From a virus: a stretch of 64,000 nt of DNA. A program made the position numbers and the translations under genes. Below are positions 25,796 through 33,700 of the stretch, in pieces. Each line of letters starts with the position of its first letter. Position 1 is the first letter of the stretch. Location: the IMG/VR virus record IMGVR_UViG_3300037342_000011, positions 1 through 64,000 of that record; one strand, given 5' to 3'. Below the pieces are notes generated by a model that saw only the letters and a program-made list of their open reading frames with translations, was not told the origin of the DNA and did no database searches.

Positions 25796-26083
25796 TTATT
25801 TGATTGTGACGGGTACCGGGTCGCTAATTGTTTCTCTTGTGAGGATTTCTTGCAAGATTGCCATGCCGGTGTTGGTTTTCTTTTCTACTACTGGTCTAAA
25901 TTTATAACTCCACCATCCAAGTTTGCCACCATTCGGCAATTCCACAAGCGTAATGCCGGGGATGTTCATACCTTGAGTAAGGCGATCTATGGTATATATT
26001 TGACCAACAATCGGAACCGACAGGTGCGGATAGACAAAGGCTGAAATGCACACCACCTTCTGCCCTACATAAAACCCGCTCAT
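25796..26083 (-). CDS. SH3-like barrel protein, putative
   Basis: 95 aa beginning MSGFYVGQKVVCISAF, with VGQIYTIDRL, GITLVELPNG and WWSYKFRPV strands. The pattern of a small beta-barrel with VG-x-V-x-C is common in phage early proteins. C-terminal helix TGMAILQEILT. Overlaps the next gene by 4 nt. Function unknown. Confidence 0.65.
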   Translation of the reverse strand: MSGFYVGQKVVCISAFVYPHLSVPIVGQIYTIDRLTQGMNIPGITLVELPNGGKLGWWSYKFRPVVEKKTNTGMAILQEILTRETISDPVPVTIK

Positions 26084-26331
26084 CGGAAGTGCTCCTTCAA
26101 TTTGAGTTTCATTTCGTTAAGTGTTTCTTCTCTACGTTCAGCTTCCGCACAAGCCGCATCAGCCGCGTCCGATTCATCCTCTTGCTCTTGGAAATAAATT
26201 TCTCTGCACCGTTCACAGTAGCAGCTATCCCAACCGCCTTTGATTGGATGGCGCGGGTCGGGAATATAACAATCGCCGTCGAAGTCGGTATCGACTGGCT
26301 GGTCACATTTGCAGCAGATGTCTATGCTCAT
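26080..26331 (-). CDS. Cys-rich zinc-binding-type protein
   Basis: 83 aa from ATG 26331. CCKCDQPVDTDFDGDCYIPD, followed by CYCERCREIYF, supplies two Cys pairs for a zinc site. Then comes a strongly acidic helix rich in Glu/Asp/Ala. Probably a small metal-binding structural or regulatory protein. Coupled to neighbours on both sides by 4-nt overlaps. Confidence 0.65.
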   Translation of the reverse strand: MSIDICCKCDQPVDTDFDGDCYIPDPRHPIKGGWDSCYCERCREIYFQEQEDESDAADAACAEAERREETLNEMKLKLKEHFR

Positions 26332-26690
26332 CTTAAAACCCTTTCCCACAAAATAAACTCCCATTCATTTGGTAATTTGCAGTTTGGTGGGGCGTTCAAA
26401 AACATAGGTGCGATTTCGTGGTCCTTATACCCGGCCAGCCCACAGCCGATTCGGGTTATATTAAATTCAAGCTCTGGGTTAATAGTCGCGTATGTAATAA
26501 AGTCGGCCACATAGTCCCCGATCATGTCGAGCGGCAACACTTCAAGCTTCCGCCCCTTGGTAGGTATTGCATAGGCATTGCCGGTAGGACCAACGCCAAC
26601 GCCATATACTGCACCATAGTCATTCCGCGCGCATAGTGCCGCGCCCCTGCCGTGGCGGCCAGCTAAATTTGAACCGAATACAAAGATCAT
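26328..26690 (-). CDS. A1S_2505-like phage non-structural protein, macro-like
   Basis: 120 aa. Opens with MIFVFGSNLAGRHGRGAALC, then YGAVYGVGVGPTGNAYAIPT and ITRIGCGLAGYKDHEIAPMF. This is a widespread phage family whose glycine-rich loops resemble nucleotide-binding macro or SLOG-type folds. Exact ligand and activity are unknown to me. A link to ADP-ribose or nucleotide chemistry is inference. Confidence 0.75.
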   Translation of the reverse strand: MIFVFGSNLAGRHGRGAALCARNDYGAVYGVGVGPTGNAYAIPTKGRKLEVLPLDMIGDYVADFITYATINPELEFNITRIGCGLAGYKDHEIAPMFLNAPPNCKLPNEWEFILWERVLR

Positions 26691-26905
26691 TCGGCAGCCT
26701 CCCGTGCTTTATTAAGATTTCTTATACGTTTCTCAATTATTTGAGGAATTCGTGATTTTGAACAACCGAGCCTAGAAGCAATCTTGCTATAAACTTTACT
26801 GTCCAAACGCATCAGCCATGCGTGTTCGTAACGCGCTTCATTATAGACGCTAACTCCGCGCCAGTGGTGTTTACGCCATTCATCTTCTAGAGGATTGTCC
26901 GTCAC
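26687..26905 (-). CDS. Small HTH-like protein (72 aa)
   Basis: C-terminal half VYSKIASRLGCSKSRIPQII reads as a helix-turn-helix followed by a basic helix (EKRIRNLNKAREA). N-terminus is Trp/His-rich (EWRKHHWRG). Likely DNA-binding. Four-nt overlaps on both sides place it in the helicase operon. Confidence 0.6.
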   Translation of the reverse strand: MTDNPLEDEWRKHHWRGVSVYNEARYEHAWLMRLDSKVYSKIASRLGCSKSRIPQIIEKRIRNLNKAREAAE

Positions 26906-28506
26906 CCCACCTTCTCCTCTACCCGTTCAAATCTTCGCGCCACCACCCTAAAATACTTGCCGTCAGGCTCCACCTGTATTTGCTTGGCCTCTTTTATTTC
27001 CCCGCGCCGCTTCAAAGCCTCGTCAACCGTTGCGGGGATAGCCCCTTGGCCTACCCGCTTCCACCAATGTTCGGCCCGTTGCCGCATAAGCCCGTGGTGC
27101 TGGAAGCCGAGCCACTCACGATGGGTTGTAAAACCACAGTGGTACTCCGCCCTAAGCGACGGCGGGCTGCCTTGTTTTTCGTGTCTATAGTAAAGCACGC
27201 GGTCAACGTCTACCCAAACCGCTTTGCCTTTGGAGAGGATTGACGTAGTCGCGTCTGCCAACGCTTCGTGCTTGTGGAGTTCGTCGCGTTCTGGCCAAAG
27301 GAAGCCGCAGTCCGGACATTCCCTTGCGGCTAACGCTACTAGCGAATGGCACTTAGGACATTCTTTGGCCAATGGTTCGGCCTTTTCGTCTTTTTCTTTA
27401 CCGCTTGATTTTGCCGTTATCATATCAATAGGACCGTGAGTTTTTACAAGTCCTGCAAAATCAAGAATCAATGCGTTTTCTTTGCCTGGCGCTTTCCGCA
27501 ACGCTCTTCCAGCTTGCTGAAGATAAAGTCCGGCGCTGGCCGTTGGCCTAAGTAATGCCACCAAGTCTACGGCTGGCACGTTGAAGCCAGTCGCAACTAC
27601 ATTCACGGACGTTAAACATCTTATATGGCCCTGACGAAACGATTGGATGATTCGATCACGTTCGTTCTTTGGGGTTTCGCCAGTCACCATCTCGCAACTA
27701 AAACCTAACGCACGGATGGCGTCTCGTACATGTTCGGCGTGTTTTACGCCGGCACAAAACGCGAGCCAACTTTTTCTGTTCTGACCGTATTCAGCAATTT
27801 CCTTCACGGCGGTCCGCACGAGCCAATCTTTATCGACTGCTATTTCGAGTTGGCCGGGGATATATTCGCCACCTCGTTTGCCAACTCCGCTAACATCTAA
27901 AACAGTCGTGGTGGCTTTGGAAACAAGCGGGCAGAGGTAGCCTTGATCAATCAGATCAGAAACGTTCGCTTCATAGACAATTTTATCAAACAATCTGTCC
28001 TTGCCACGGTCAAGCCTCCCGCTATCCATACGCCAAGGGCTGGCCGAAAGCCCAACCATTCGCATGTCTGGTGTTTCTTCTTTGAGTGCGGTTATGAATT
28101 TTCCATAAGTCGTTTGATTGTTTTTTGAGACAAGATGAACTTCATCAATCAAAAGAATATCAAAGCCGCCAATCAGCCTTGTTTTATTCCATACTGATTG
28201 TATCCCGGCGATTAGAATTTGTGTGCGCGTATCGCGCTTTGAAAGTCCTGCGCTAAAAAGACCAGCCGGAGCGTTTGGCCACAGTTTTATTAGTTCTTGA
28301 TAGTTCTGAAGCAAGAGTTCACGAATGTGACTGACAACACAAATGCGCAACGTGGGATATTGACCTATTATTTCTTGACAAATCGCGGCAAGCACCAAAC
28401 TTTTCCCAGCCCCAGTCGGAAGAACGATCAAACCGTGACCACCACCGCCATTCCAATAGGCGCGGAGGGCGTCGATGCTGGCGCGTTGATAATTTCTAAG
28501 TTGCAT
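26902..28506 (-). CDS. SF2 DEAD/DEAH-type helicase
   Basis: 534 aa from ATG 28506 (MQLRNYQRASIDALRAYW, the Q-motif region). Motif I LPTGAGKS, motif II LIDEVH, motif III GLSASP, motif VI QQAGRALRKAPGKENALI are intact. A zinc-ribbon (CPKCHSLVALAARECPDCGF) follows the helicase core, then a Trp-rich C-terminal domain. Acts in replication or recombination. The HNH gene overlaps its first 11 nt, so that endonuclease sits at the helicase 5' end. Confidence 0.9.
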   Translation of the reverse strand: MQLRNYQRASIDALRAYWNGGGGHGLIVLPTGAGKSLVLAAICQEIIGQYPTLRICVVSHIRELLLQNYQELIKLWPNAPAGLFSAGLSKRDTRTQILIAGIQSVWNKTRLIGGFDILLIDEVHLVSKNNQTTYGKFITALKEETPDMRMVGLSASPWRMDSGRLDRGKDRLFDKIVYEANVSDLIDQGYLCPLVSKATTTVLDVSGVGKRGGEYIPGQLEIAVDKDWLVRTAVKEIAEYGQNRKSWLAFCAGVKHAEHVRDAIRALGFSCEMVTGETPKNERDRIIQSFRQGHIRCLTSVNVVATGFNVPAVDLVALLRPTASAGLYLQQAGRALRKAPGKENALILDFAGLVKTHGPIDMITAKSSGKEKDEKAEPLAKECPKCHSLVALAARECPDCGFLWPERDELHKHEALADATTSILSKGKAVWVDVDRVLYYRHEKQGSPPSLRAEYHCGFTTHREWLGFQHHGLMRQRAEHWWKRVGQGAIPATVDEALKRRGEIKEAKQIQVEPDGKYFRVVARRFERVEEKVG

Positions 28507-29131
28507 GTTTAAGCCGCCACTTAGAAATAATTTCTTCAAAGGATTTTCCCTTTCTAATCAAAAATCCAATATATACTTTTGAGTAGGCCACTTCTGGGTG
28601 CTGTGTCATAAATGCAAACAACCCATCTTTATTATATTTATCTGCTTTGTTCTTTTGCTGCTCTGAAGATGTGGCCCATCTACAATTTGATGGTTCGTAA
28701 TTTCCATCGTTATTAATGCGGTCTAGTGTTTTACCTAGCGGCCTTTCGCCCATGTCTCGTAAAAAATTAGGAAATTCTTGCCAAGCATCGCAAACGGTTA
28801 TTTCGCGCTTAACGTAATGCTCAAAGTTTGTACCGCTTTTAGCGGCGCACCTATGTTTCATGGCGCTCCATGAGGTCCATGTTGGCGATTGATTTCCTCG
28901 CCCAGCCCGGTTGTGTCCATGGACAGTGTTGCGCGCTATGGCTTTTGCTCTATTTACTTCTCTAATAAGGCAACCGCATGAACGAGTGCGTCGAAGACCT
29001 GATGTTGAAACTACTGTTTTATTTCCGCAGTCACAAACGCACAACCATTGTTTTTTACGTTTTTTGGTTGGAGCGACAGCAACAACTGTCAAGCGTCCTA
29101 TTTTTTGATTAAGTAAATTTACAATTTTCAT
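28496..29131 (-). CDS. HNH/AP2-type homing endonuclease
   Basis: 211 aa from ATG 29131. N-terminal beta hairpins with QKIGRLTVVAVAPTKKRKKQ and a CVCDCGN...SCGCL zinc pattern. HNH-like core GKTLDRINNDGNYEPSNCRW, with Asp, Arg and the closing SNCRWAT. Ends in a helical DNA-binding tail. Widespread phage homing-type family. AT-rich. Preceded by the structured leader at 29132-29220. Confidence 0.88.
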   Translation of the reverse strand: MKIVNLLNQKIGRLTVVAVAPTKKRKKQWLCVCDCGNKTVVSTSGLRRTRSCGCLIREVNRAKAIARNTVHGHNRAGRGNQSPTWTSWSAMKHRCAAKSGTNFEHYVKREITVCDAWQEFPNFLRDMGERPLGKTLDRINNDGNYEPSNCRWATSSEQQKNKADKYNKDGLFAFMTQHPEVAYSKVYIGFLIRKGKSFEEIISKWRLKHAT

Positions 29132-29220
29132 CTTCTTTGCCCCTCCATGGGCTGTTGATGCGCGCCGAGTAATTTCCAATGGAGTGGGAAAACGGGGATC
29201 AAGCCGCTGTCCTCGGCGCG
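29132..29220 (-). ncRNA. Structured leader of the HNH gene (copy A)
   Basis: Minus-strand RNA: perfect 9-bp stem CGCGCCGAG (29212-29220) with CTCGGCGCG (29161-29169). Inside the stem lie GACAG, a short CGG/CCG hairpin, and a TTTCC/GGAAA hairpin whose loop contains CTCCAT (29179-29184). That loop can pair with ATGGAG at the ribosome-binding site (29143-29148). The order of elements and the GACAG and ATTA junction strands match copy B; paired bases differ in a compensating way. Confidence 0.65.
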
Positions 29221-29280
29221 CAGTTAGTATAGCTTGCGTTTGCATTTAGGCAAGTGCTTTGCTTTTATAGACGCTATTGT

Positions 29281-29427
29281 CTACTTTGGTCTCCTCTCAG
29301 CTTCCCCACAAAAATAACACTCATCATCCTCCGGCTCATTCCAAGCGTTGCATTCAACGCAGCGCCACATATCCTGTTTGTTTCTAGGAACAGGCGGGGC
29401 GGATGTTGGGTCGCGGCTAAGGGGCAT
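29281..29427 (-). CDS. RanBP2-type zinc-finger micro-protein (48 aa)
   Basis: ATG 29427, stop TAG at 29281. The C-terminal part MWRCVECNAWNEPEDDECYF contains W-x-C-x2-C...N...C-x2-C, the RanBP2-type zinc-finger pattern, followed by CGEAERRPK. Proline-rich linker before it. Such fingers bind RNA or protein; the partner is unknown. Confidence 0.65.
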   Translation of the reverse strand: MPLSRDPTSAPPVPRNKQDMWRCVECNAWNEPEDDECYFCGEAERRPK

Positions 29428-29432
29428 TGTGG

Positions 29433-29615
29433 TTATCCTTCAGGGATTATCAGTACGCGGTTAATTGTTGGATCGCCGCAGATATTCATTTGCAGTTGGA
29501 TTAAAGCGCCGTCCTCGGCGTCCTCAATTTGTTTAATTTGTTCCGCCGACAAGCGGTCCCGGTAAGCATCAGTTGCTTCCGAACGCTCGTGCGGCTCAAT
29601 CCAAATAGCAATCAC
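29433..29615 (-). CDS. Hypothetical 60-aa protein
   Basis: GTG start at 29615 overlaps the stop of the membrane peptide (GTGA). Sequence VIAIWIEPHERSEATDAYRD is followed by helix RLSAEQIKQIEDAEDGALIQ and a strand TINRVLIIPEG. Compact soluble protein of unknown role. Longer upstream reading frame is not needed. Confidence 0.55.
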   Translation of the reverse strand: MIAIWIEPHERSEATDAYRDRLSAEQIKQIEDAEDGALIQLQMNICGDPTINRVLIIPEG

Positions 29616-29698
29616 GGCCTGCGCTCCCCCATCAAAACCGCTACTAGCAACAGTACTAACAAAGCGCCGGCAAACACGGCAGCAAACGCTACAATCAT
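29612..29698 (-). CDS. Single-span membrane peptide (28 aa)
   Basis: ATG 29698 overlaps the nuclease-gene stop (ATGA). Encodes IVAFAAVFAGALLVLLLVAV, one hydrophobic helix, then MGERRP with positive charge inside. Coupled at both ends to genes, which supports expression. Function unknown. Confidence 0.5.
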   Translation of the reverse strand: MIVAFAAVFAGALLVLLLVAVLMGERRP

Positions 29699-30651
29699 AT
29701 GCCTTCTCCCGCCCCATCCACCCACTCCGTTCCATCTTTCATCTTATACTTAACCCAACGCTCTTTTTCGTTGGCGTCAATTTGTTCTCCGTTAACGAGA
29801 CTCGGCAAAAATAAATGCTTACCGCAGCCCTTCTGTTGCTCGTCATAACTCAATTCCCGGTCAAACAGCGTACACCTAACCGTTGCCCCCGACTCCAAGC
29901 TTGCCGAAATGCAAGTGCGGCAATTTCTTCTAGCCCATTCGCCTTCATGGCAAACCCCCCTAGAAGGGCACCATGAGCAGGGGAAGGCAGCTTTTGCCGT
30001 AGGGTCCTCGAACAACTTAGGCGGCGCCGCGTCTTGCTTGACGATATATTCCACCTTGGCTTCGGCTCTAAGGCAAAACGCCGCGTCATACTCCACTCTC
30101 TCACAATAAAGTTCATCGGTGTTTTTGTTGACCGCAACATAAAGCGCCCTAGTCAAGTTTTCGGCGTGCATATACATTTGGCATTGGGCGTAGTGGTCGG
30201 GCTTGCTGGCTTGCAGTTTTTTCTTCAAAAGGTCTTTGAAACTTTTGTCATTGTGGCTTTTACATTCAACCACATGCACCGCAACAGGAGCCTCGGGAAT
30301 GTTGGTTGCGCGACCGTCTAATTTGCCGCGCAACCATCCATCCGCCAGCGAGACGCGAAACTGCTTGCCGGTAGCCGGGTCTAGGCGTTCAACAACTATG
30401 CCTGCTCTTTCCAAATCGTTTAATAGCCGGTCCTCTTCAATGTTGCCGGTATCAAAGCGGCGCTGTTTTTGGCCGGTGATAAATTCGGGAGGGTTGGCCC
30501 ATCTAAGAGTGTACCAAGTTTTCCGATCACAGGGTTCGGCTACCAGCGACACGGGGATGCCGCGTGAGTCTGAATGGGATTTGGTATTGGATTCGTAGCC
30601 TTCCCAAATAGCTAGGACGGTATGGGAAATAGGTTCTGGAAGTTCGGGCAT
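29695..30651 (-). CDS. PD-(D/E)XK nuclease, Cas4/RecB-like
   Basis: 318 aa. Catalytic core: GWLRGKLDGRATN (Asp), then VAVHVVECKSHNDKSFKDLL (ECK of the PD-(D/E)XK motif) and KPDHYAQCQMYMH (Gln/Tyr motif). Cys residues in CSWCPSRGVCHE and RRNCRTC could hold zinc or an iron-sulphur cluster, as in Cas4-like proteins. Encoded near SSB-like and Sak4-like genes, suggesting a phage recombination or end-processing exonuclease. Confidence 0.8.
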   Translation of the reverse strand: MPELPEPISHTVLAIWEGYESNTKSHSDSRGIPVSLVAEPCDRKTWYTLRWANPPEFITGQKQRRFDTGNIEEDRLLNDLERAGIVVERLDPATGKQFRVSLADGWLRGKLDGRATNIPEAPVAVHVVECKSHNDKSFKDLLKKKLQASKPDHYAQCQMYMHAENLTRALYVAVNKNTDELYCERVEYDAAFCLRAEAKVEYIVKQDAAPPKLFEDPTAKAAFPCSWCPSRGVCHEGEWARRNCRTCISASLESGATVRCTLFDRELSYDEQQKGCGKHLFLPSLVNGEQIDANEKERWVKYKMKDGTEWVDGAGEGI

Positions 30652-30652
30652 T

Positions 30653-30973
30653 TTAATCCTTCAAAGCGTTGTCACAAGCCAAATCATAGCCGTCGCCGTC
30701 AATCCAATCTTGCGCCCATTGCCAAACTTGATCCTTCGTTGGGTCTAGCCCATCGCCGTCGATTAGCTTGGCGTCCAGTGCCTCTACCTCTGCCGGTTCT
30801 GCTGGCCAGCCTGGATCACCGTTGCGCTGATACATGACCGCTGGTGAACCTTTTGTAAAATCATATTCAATTCGAACCGTTGGGTAAGCCACCTCAAATT
30901 CATCATCCGGCAGGCCCATGCCAGCCGGTTTGAACTTGACCTCAATCTCGGCGTCGATTGTGTGCCTGCTCAT
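30653..30973 (-). CDS. Hypothetical 106-aa protein
   Basis: ATG 30973 with CACAGGAG upstream. The N-terminus carries beta strands (HTIDAEIEVKFKPAGM, TVRIEYDFTKGSP), and the C-terminus is acidic (DPTKDQVWQWAQDWIDGDG). Small soluble early protein between the SSB-like and nuclease genes. Family not recognised. Confidence 0.65.
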   Translation of the reverse strand: MSRHTIDAEIEVKFKPAGMGLPDDEFEVAYPTVRIEYDFTKGSPAVMYQRNGDPGWPAEPAEVEALDAKLIDGDGLDPTKDQVWQWAQDWIDGDGYDLACDNALKD

Positions 30974-30998
30974 TACTGGCTCCTGTGTAAATTCAAAT

Positions 30999-31047
30999 CC
31001 CCCGGTTCGATCTGGGGCTGGGGGGCAGCAGTAAATCGAACCGGGGG
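30999..31047 (-). terminator. 13-bp perfect inverted repeat between SSB-like and downstream genes
   Basis: CCCCCGGTTCGAT (30999-31011) and ATCGAACCGGGGG (31035-31047) form a 13-bp uninterrupted stem with a 23-nt G/C-rich loop. On the leftward transcript it is followed by ATTTGAATTTA, too few U for a strong intrinsic terminator. It could be an attenuating or mRNA-stabilising hairpin. Confidence 0.45.
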
Positions 31048-31094
31048 CATCCAAGCGCGGCGCGGGGCGACGGCAAAGCCGCTTCGCGTCGTGC

Positions 31095-31661
31095 TTAGAA
31101 AGGAATCTCGTCGTCCATTTCTTGTTGCGTTTTGGCAGCAGCCTTCGGCTGGTTCCAAGGCTTTGCGCCCGTAGCTGGCCGCCCTTGGGCAGCCGACGGC
31201 CCCCTAGCGGCAGGCGCGGCTTGCCTGGAGGCAGCGTTGCCCGCAGCGGGGGCCGTCTTGGCACCTACCGCGTACCGCACCGTATTTTGCGGGCCGTATT
31301 GGCCGGTCTTGTCTTGGCGGATGCCTACCTTGACGGACAGCGGTTTGAAGTGAAGTTCGTCGGTGTCACGAAGCTGAGCGATACCGATTTGCAAACACAA
31401 ATCGGCCAACGCACGTTGAGCAATTTGCTGAGCTTGCGGGTTATCATTTCGCACGTTGAGACGATCCCAAAGCCGGCGGTTGGCGTATTCACCGTCGATG
31501 ATTTCCAAGGTCAGAACGAGCATTTGTCCTGAGCCAGACTTGGTGTCCTCAATTTTGCTTTCGATGATTTGAACGTTGTAGACGCCGACCGGGATAGGTT
31601 CGAAGCTACGCTCGTCCTCGGGCACGTCTGAGGGTGCAAAGGTTTCTGGAAGTGCTACCAT
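31095..31661 (-). CDS. DUF669-type single-stranded-DNA-binding protein
   Basis: 188 aa. PVGVYNVQIIESKIEDTKSG, MLVLTLEIIDGEYANRRLWD and the later KVGIRQDKTGQYGPQNTVRY segment match DUF669/OB-fold phage proteins. A Gln/Ala/Pro-rich linker leads to an acidic tip DDEIPF like the SSB interaction tail. Works with the Sak4-like ATPase encoded 27 nt upstream. Confidence 0.85.
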   Translation of the reverse strand: MVALPETFAPSDVPEDERSFEPIPVGVYNVQIIESKIEDTKSGSGQMLVLTLEIIDGEYANRRLWDRLNVRNDNPQAQQIAQRALADLCLQIGIAQLRDTDELHFKPLSVKVGIRQDKTGQYGPQNTVRYAVGAKTAPAAGNAASRQAAPAARGPSAAQGRPATGAKPWNQPKAAAKTQQEMDDEIPF

Positions 31662-31688
31662 AGGGATATTCCTTTTGAGGGAAGAGGG

Positions 31689-32516
31689 TTAAGCGGCTTT
31701 GGTTTTTGCAGCGGTCTTGGTTGGTTCCGGCTTGGCTTCTTCAACAGCTTTGCCAAGCAAATACGGCGCAAGAGCTTCGTAGCCTTTACCGCGCTCGTAT
31801 AGAATCTTTTCCGGCAAATCGTAACGGTTGCCTGCCGCGTAAGCTGGGCGCGAACTTGTATTCATCCAAACATTGCGACCGCCATCGGCACGCGCCCTGC
31901 TTTTGCTAAAACCCTGTTCCTCGGTCTTGATAGTAACATCAGGCTTTAACAAAATAATTGCATCGCTTTCGCGCTTTAGATAGTCACGCGCCTTTTCGTG
32001 TAAATCAATTTCGTAGCGGCTGTACGCGACGGTTTCCGGATCGTCGAACCGTTCGATCTTGGAATGGGCGATCAAGATTACACCCATGCCCCTATCGCGG
32101 CGGAGGGCCATGATGCCTTCCATAAATTCTTGCCAGACAATAAGCGCGTACTGATATCCTTTTCCGTAGCCAAAGTCTTCTATCCTGTTTTTCTTGACGC
32201 CCTTGTCGTCGCCGCGCTGGCCGGTCTCGGCCCAGATTAAAGGCTGTAACGCGGTTACGCTATCGACCACCACGTTTTGAAATTTATGTTCTTCTTGATA
32301 AAGCGCGGTAATTGCGTCCATCACCTCGGCGTAGCTTTGCAACTTGCCAAAGCTATCGAACTTGAGCTTGCCAGCGCCTTCTTCGGTTTGCAGAAAAACC
32401 GCGTTTGGAAATTCGGCGGCTAACGTGGTCTTACCGCCCTTTTCAGGGCCGTAAATTAGCAAGCGCGGTGGCTCTATAACCCCGGCCTTGCGTAGTGACT
32501 TCATCGATATAGCCAT
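31689..32516 (-). CDS. Sak4-like RecA-fold ATPase
   Basis: 275 aa. Walker A GPEKGGKTT (residues 23-31), Walker B-like FQNVVVDSVTAL and a sensor strand MGVILIAHSKIE. This is the phage single-strand-annealing/recombination ATPase group (Sak4). C-terminus Lys/Ala-rich. Pairs with the DUF669 SSB encoded immediately downstream. Confidence 0.87.
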   Translation of the reverse strand: MAISMKSLRKAGVIEPPRLLIYGPEKGGKTTLAAEFPNAVFLQTEEGAGKLKFDSFGKLQSYAEVMDAITALYQEEHKFQNVVVDSVTALQPLIWAETGQRGDDKGVKKNRIEDFGYGKGYQYALIVWQEFMEGIMALRRDRGMGVILIAHSKIERFDDPETVAYSRYEIDLHEKARDYLKRESDAIILLKPDVTIKTEEQGFSKSRARADGGRNVWMNTSSRPAYAAGNRYDLPEKILYERGKGYEALAPYLLGKAVEEAKPEPTKTAAKTKAA

Positions 32517-32593
32517 TTAACTCTCCTTTGATGGACTGCCCCTGTGTGAATGAGGAAAGGAAGGAATAGGGGTCAGGAGAACCATCGTACCGG

Positions 32594-32839
32594 CTATGCC
32601 GGCGTTCCAACCTCACTTGTAACTGTTTGAATTTTTGCATTGATACCAAGCGAGCGCAAAGCTTTTTTAATTTTCTGCGCTTCGGCTTTGGTTTCACACT
32701 CCCATCCTATATCGCGCTGATCGCTATCGAGCCATTGGCCGGAAAAGTCGGTTGGCCTTCCGGCAACTTTCTCAGCGGGCGCATCAAGTTGAAACTTGCC
32801 GTCGTTTTGGTAGCTGGCGTGAACGTCAAAGCGTTTCAT
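32594..32839 (-). CDS. Hypothetical 81-aa protein
   Basis: Starts MKRFDVHASYQNDGKFQLDA, ends in KAEAQKIKKALRSLGINAKI, an alternation of beta and helix suggestive of an alpha-beta sandwich. Overlaps the VRR-NUC gene by 4 nt. No catalytic motif; function unknown. Confidence 0.65.
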   Translation of the reverse strand: MKRFDVHASYQNDGKFQLDAPAEKVAGRPTDFSGQWLDSDQRDIGWECETKAEAQKIKKALRSLGINAKIQTVTSEVGTPA

Positions 32840-33228
32840 AACAACCCCTTCGTGCTAATATGTATATTCGGCCTAAACACTTCTAAATCAATCAACAAAC
32901 TAATTGCCGCCTCAAGCCCAAACGCCACTAAATAAATGCCACCAGCACGCTCCAAATCTTCTTTGAACTGGTGCTGCGCCTTCGACATAGCCCCTATCTC
33001 GGTCTTCAATTCCAATCCAATAAACTGTCCCGCTTTGATGAACATCAGGTCAGCCGCTCCGGTCCGCACGCCTTGCTGCTTTAGCCGCTGGCCGGTTTTG
33101 GCGGAACGTTGTTCGCCATTGGGGCAGGCGAACCAACAGATATTGGGTTTGGCGTAGGAGTTGAGAAGCTTTGCAATGTGGGTTTGCAAAGTAGCTTCAG
33201 ACATTTTTGCTTTGCGTTTGGTAGGCAT
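32836..33228 (-). CDS. VRR-NUC domain nuclease
   Basis: 130 aa. E-x-x-LQTHIAKLL start, FACPNGEQRSAKTGQRLKQQ, GVRTGAADLMFIKAGQFIGL and ELKTEIGAMSKAQHQF. Asp of AADL and the E-x-K pair form the VRR-NUC (PD-(D/E)XK) site. Family members cut branched DNA. Fits the recombination cluster. Confidence 0.9.
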   Translation of the reverse strand: MPTKRKAKMSEATLQTHIAKLLNSYAKPNICWFACPNGEQRSAKTGQRLKQQGVRTGAADLMFIKAGQFIGLELKTEIGAMSKAQHQFKEDLERAGGIYLVAFGLEAAISLLIDLEVFRPNIHISTKGLL

Positions 33229-33605
33229 CAGGCTATCTCTTCAAACCAAACGCTTTCGCTGTAGTAGCCATTCGACGAACCGAACCAGCGAATGTCCACG
33301 CTGCCATTGATCGTTCGCAGCTTGTAGAACGTCCAAGTTTGGCTCTCGGGCTGATATTCGTGCTTGAAGCCTTCCGGCTCTTTGTCGCTGACGGCTTCCT
33401 CGGCCAGCAAGATAGGCGTGCCGATTAGGTCCGCGAGGTCGCCAATCACGTCCTCGACGGCAACGCTCTCGCAGCAATCTTGATGGTGCAGCATGACAAA
33501 CTTTTTGCCGTCATCGCATTCAATCTCAACGCGCTCTTTGTCGTCACTGACCTTGATGCTCTTGAGCGTCTTACCTTGAAGGTCTGAAAATTTAATGTTT
33601 GACAT
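33228..33605 (-). CDS. DUF7448-type protein
   Basis: 125 aa. MLHHQDCCESVAVEDVIGDL, then IGTPILLAEEAVSD, TWTFYKLRTINGSVDIRWFG and SSNGYYSESVWF are hallmarks of this small phage/bacterial family. Function is not established. ATG preceded by CACAGGAG. Overlaps the VRR-NUC gene by one base. Confidence 0.8.
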   Translation of the reverse strand: MSNIKFSDLQGKTLKSIKVSDDKERVEIECDDGKKFVMLHHQDCCESVAVEDVIGDLADLIGTPILLAEEAVSDKEPEGFKHEYQPESQTWTFYKLRTINGSVDIRWFGSSNGYYSESVWFEEIA

Positions 33606-33700
33606 AGTAGCTCCTGTGTCTGCCCAAAGCCTAGCTTATTTTTACCGCCCAACGCAAGACGCTACTAATAGCGGTTCGTGGGTTTGGAGGCCCTAGACCT

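Noticed and set aside
29132-29245. An N-terminal extension of the HNH gene from an ATG at 29245
   Set aside because: That region is the structured leader; the stem and ribosome site make the ATG at 29131 the better start.
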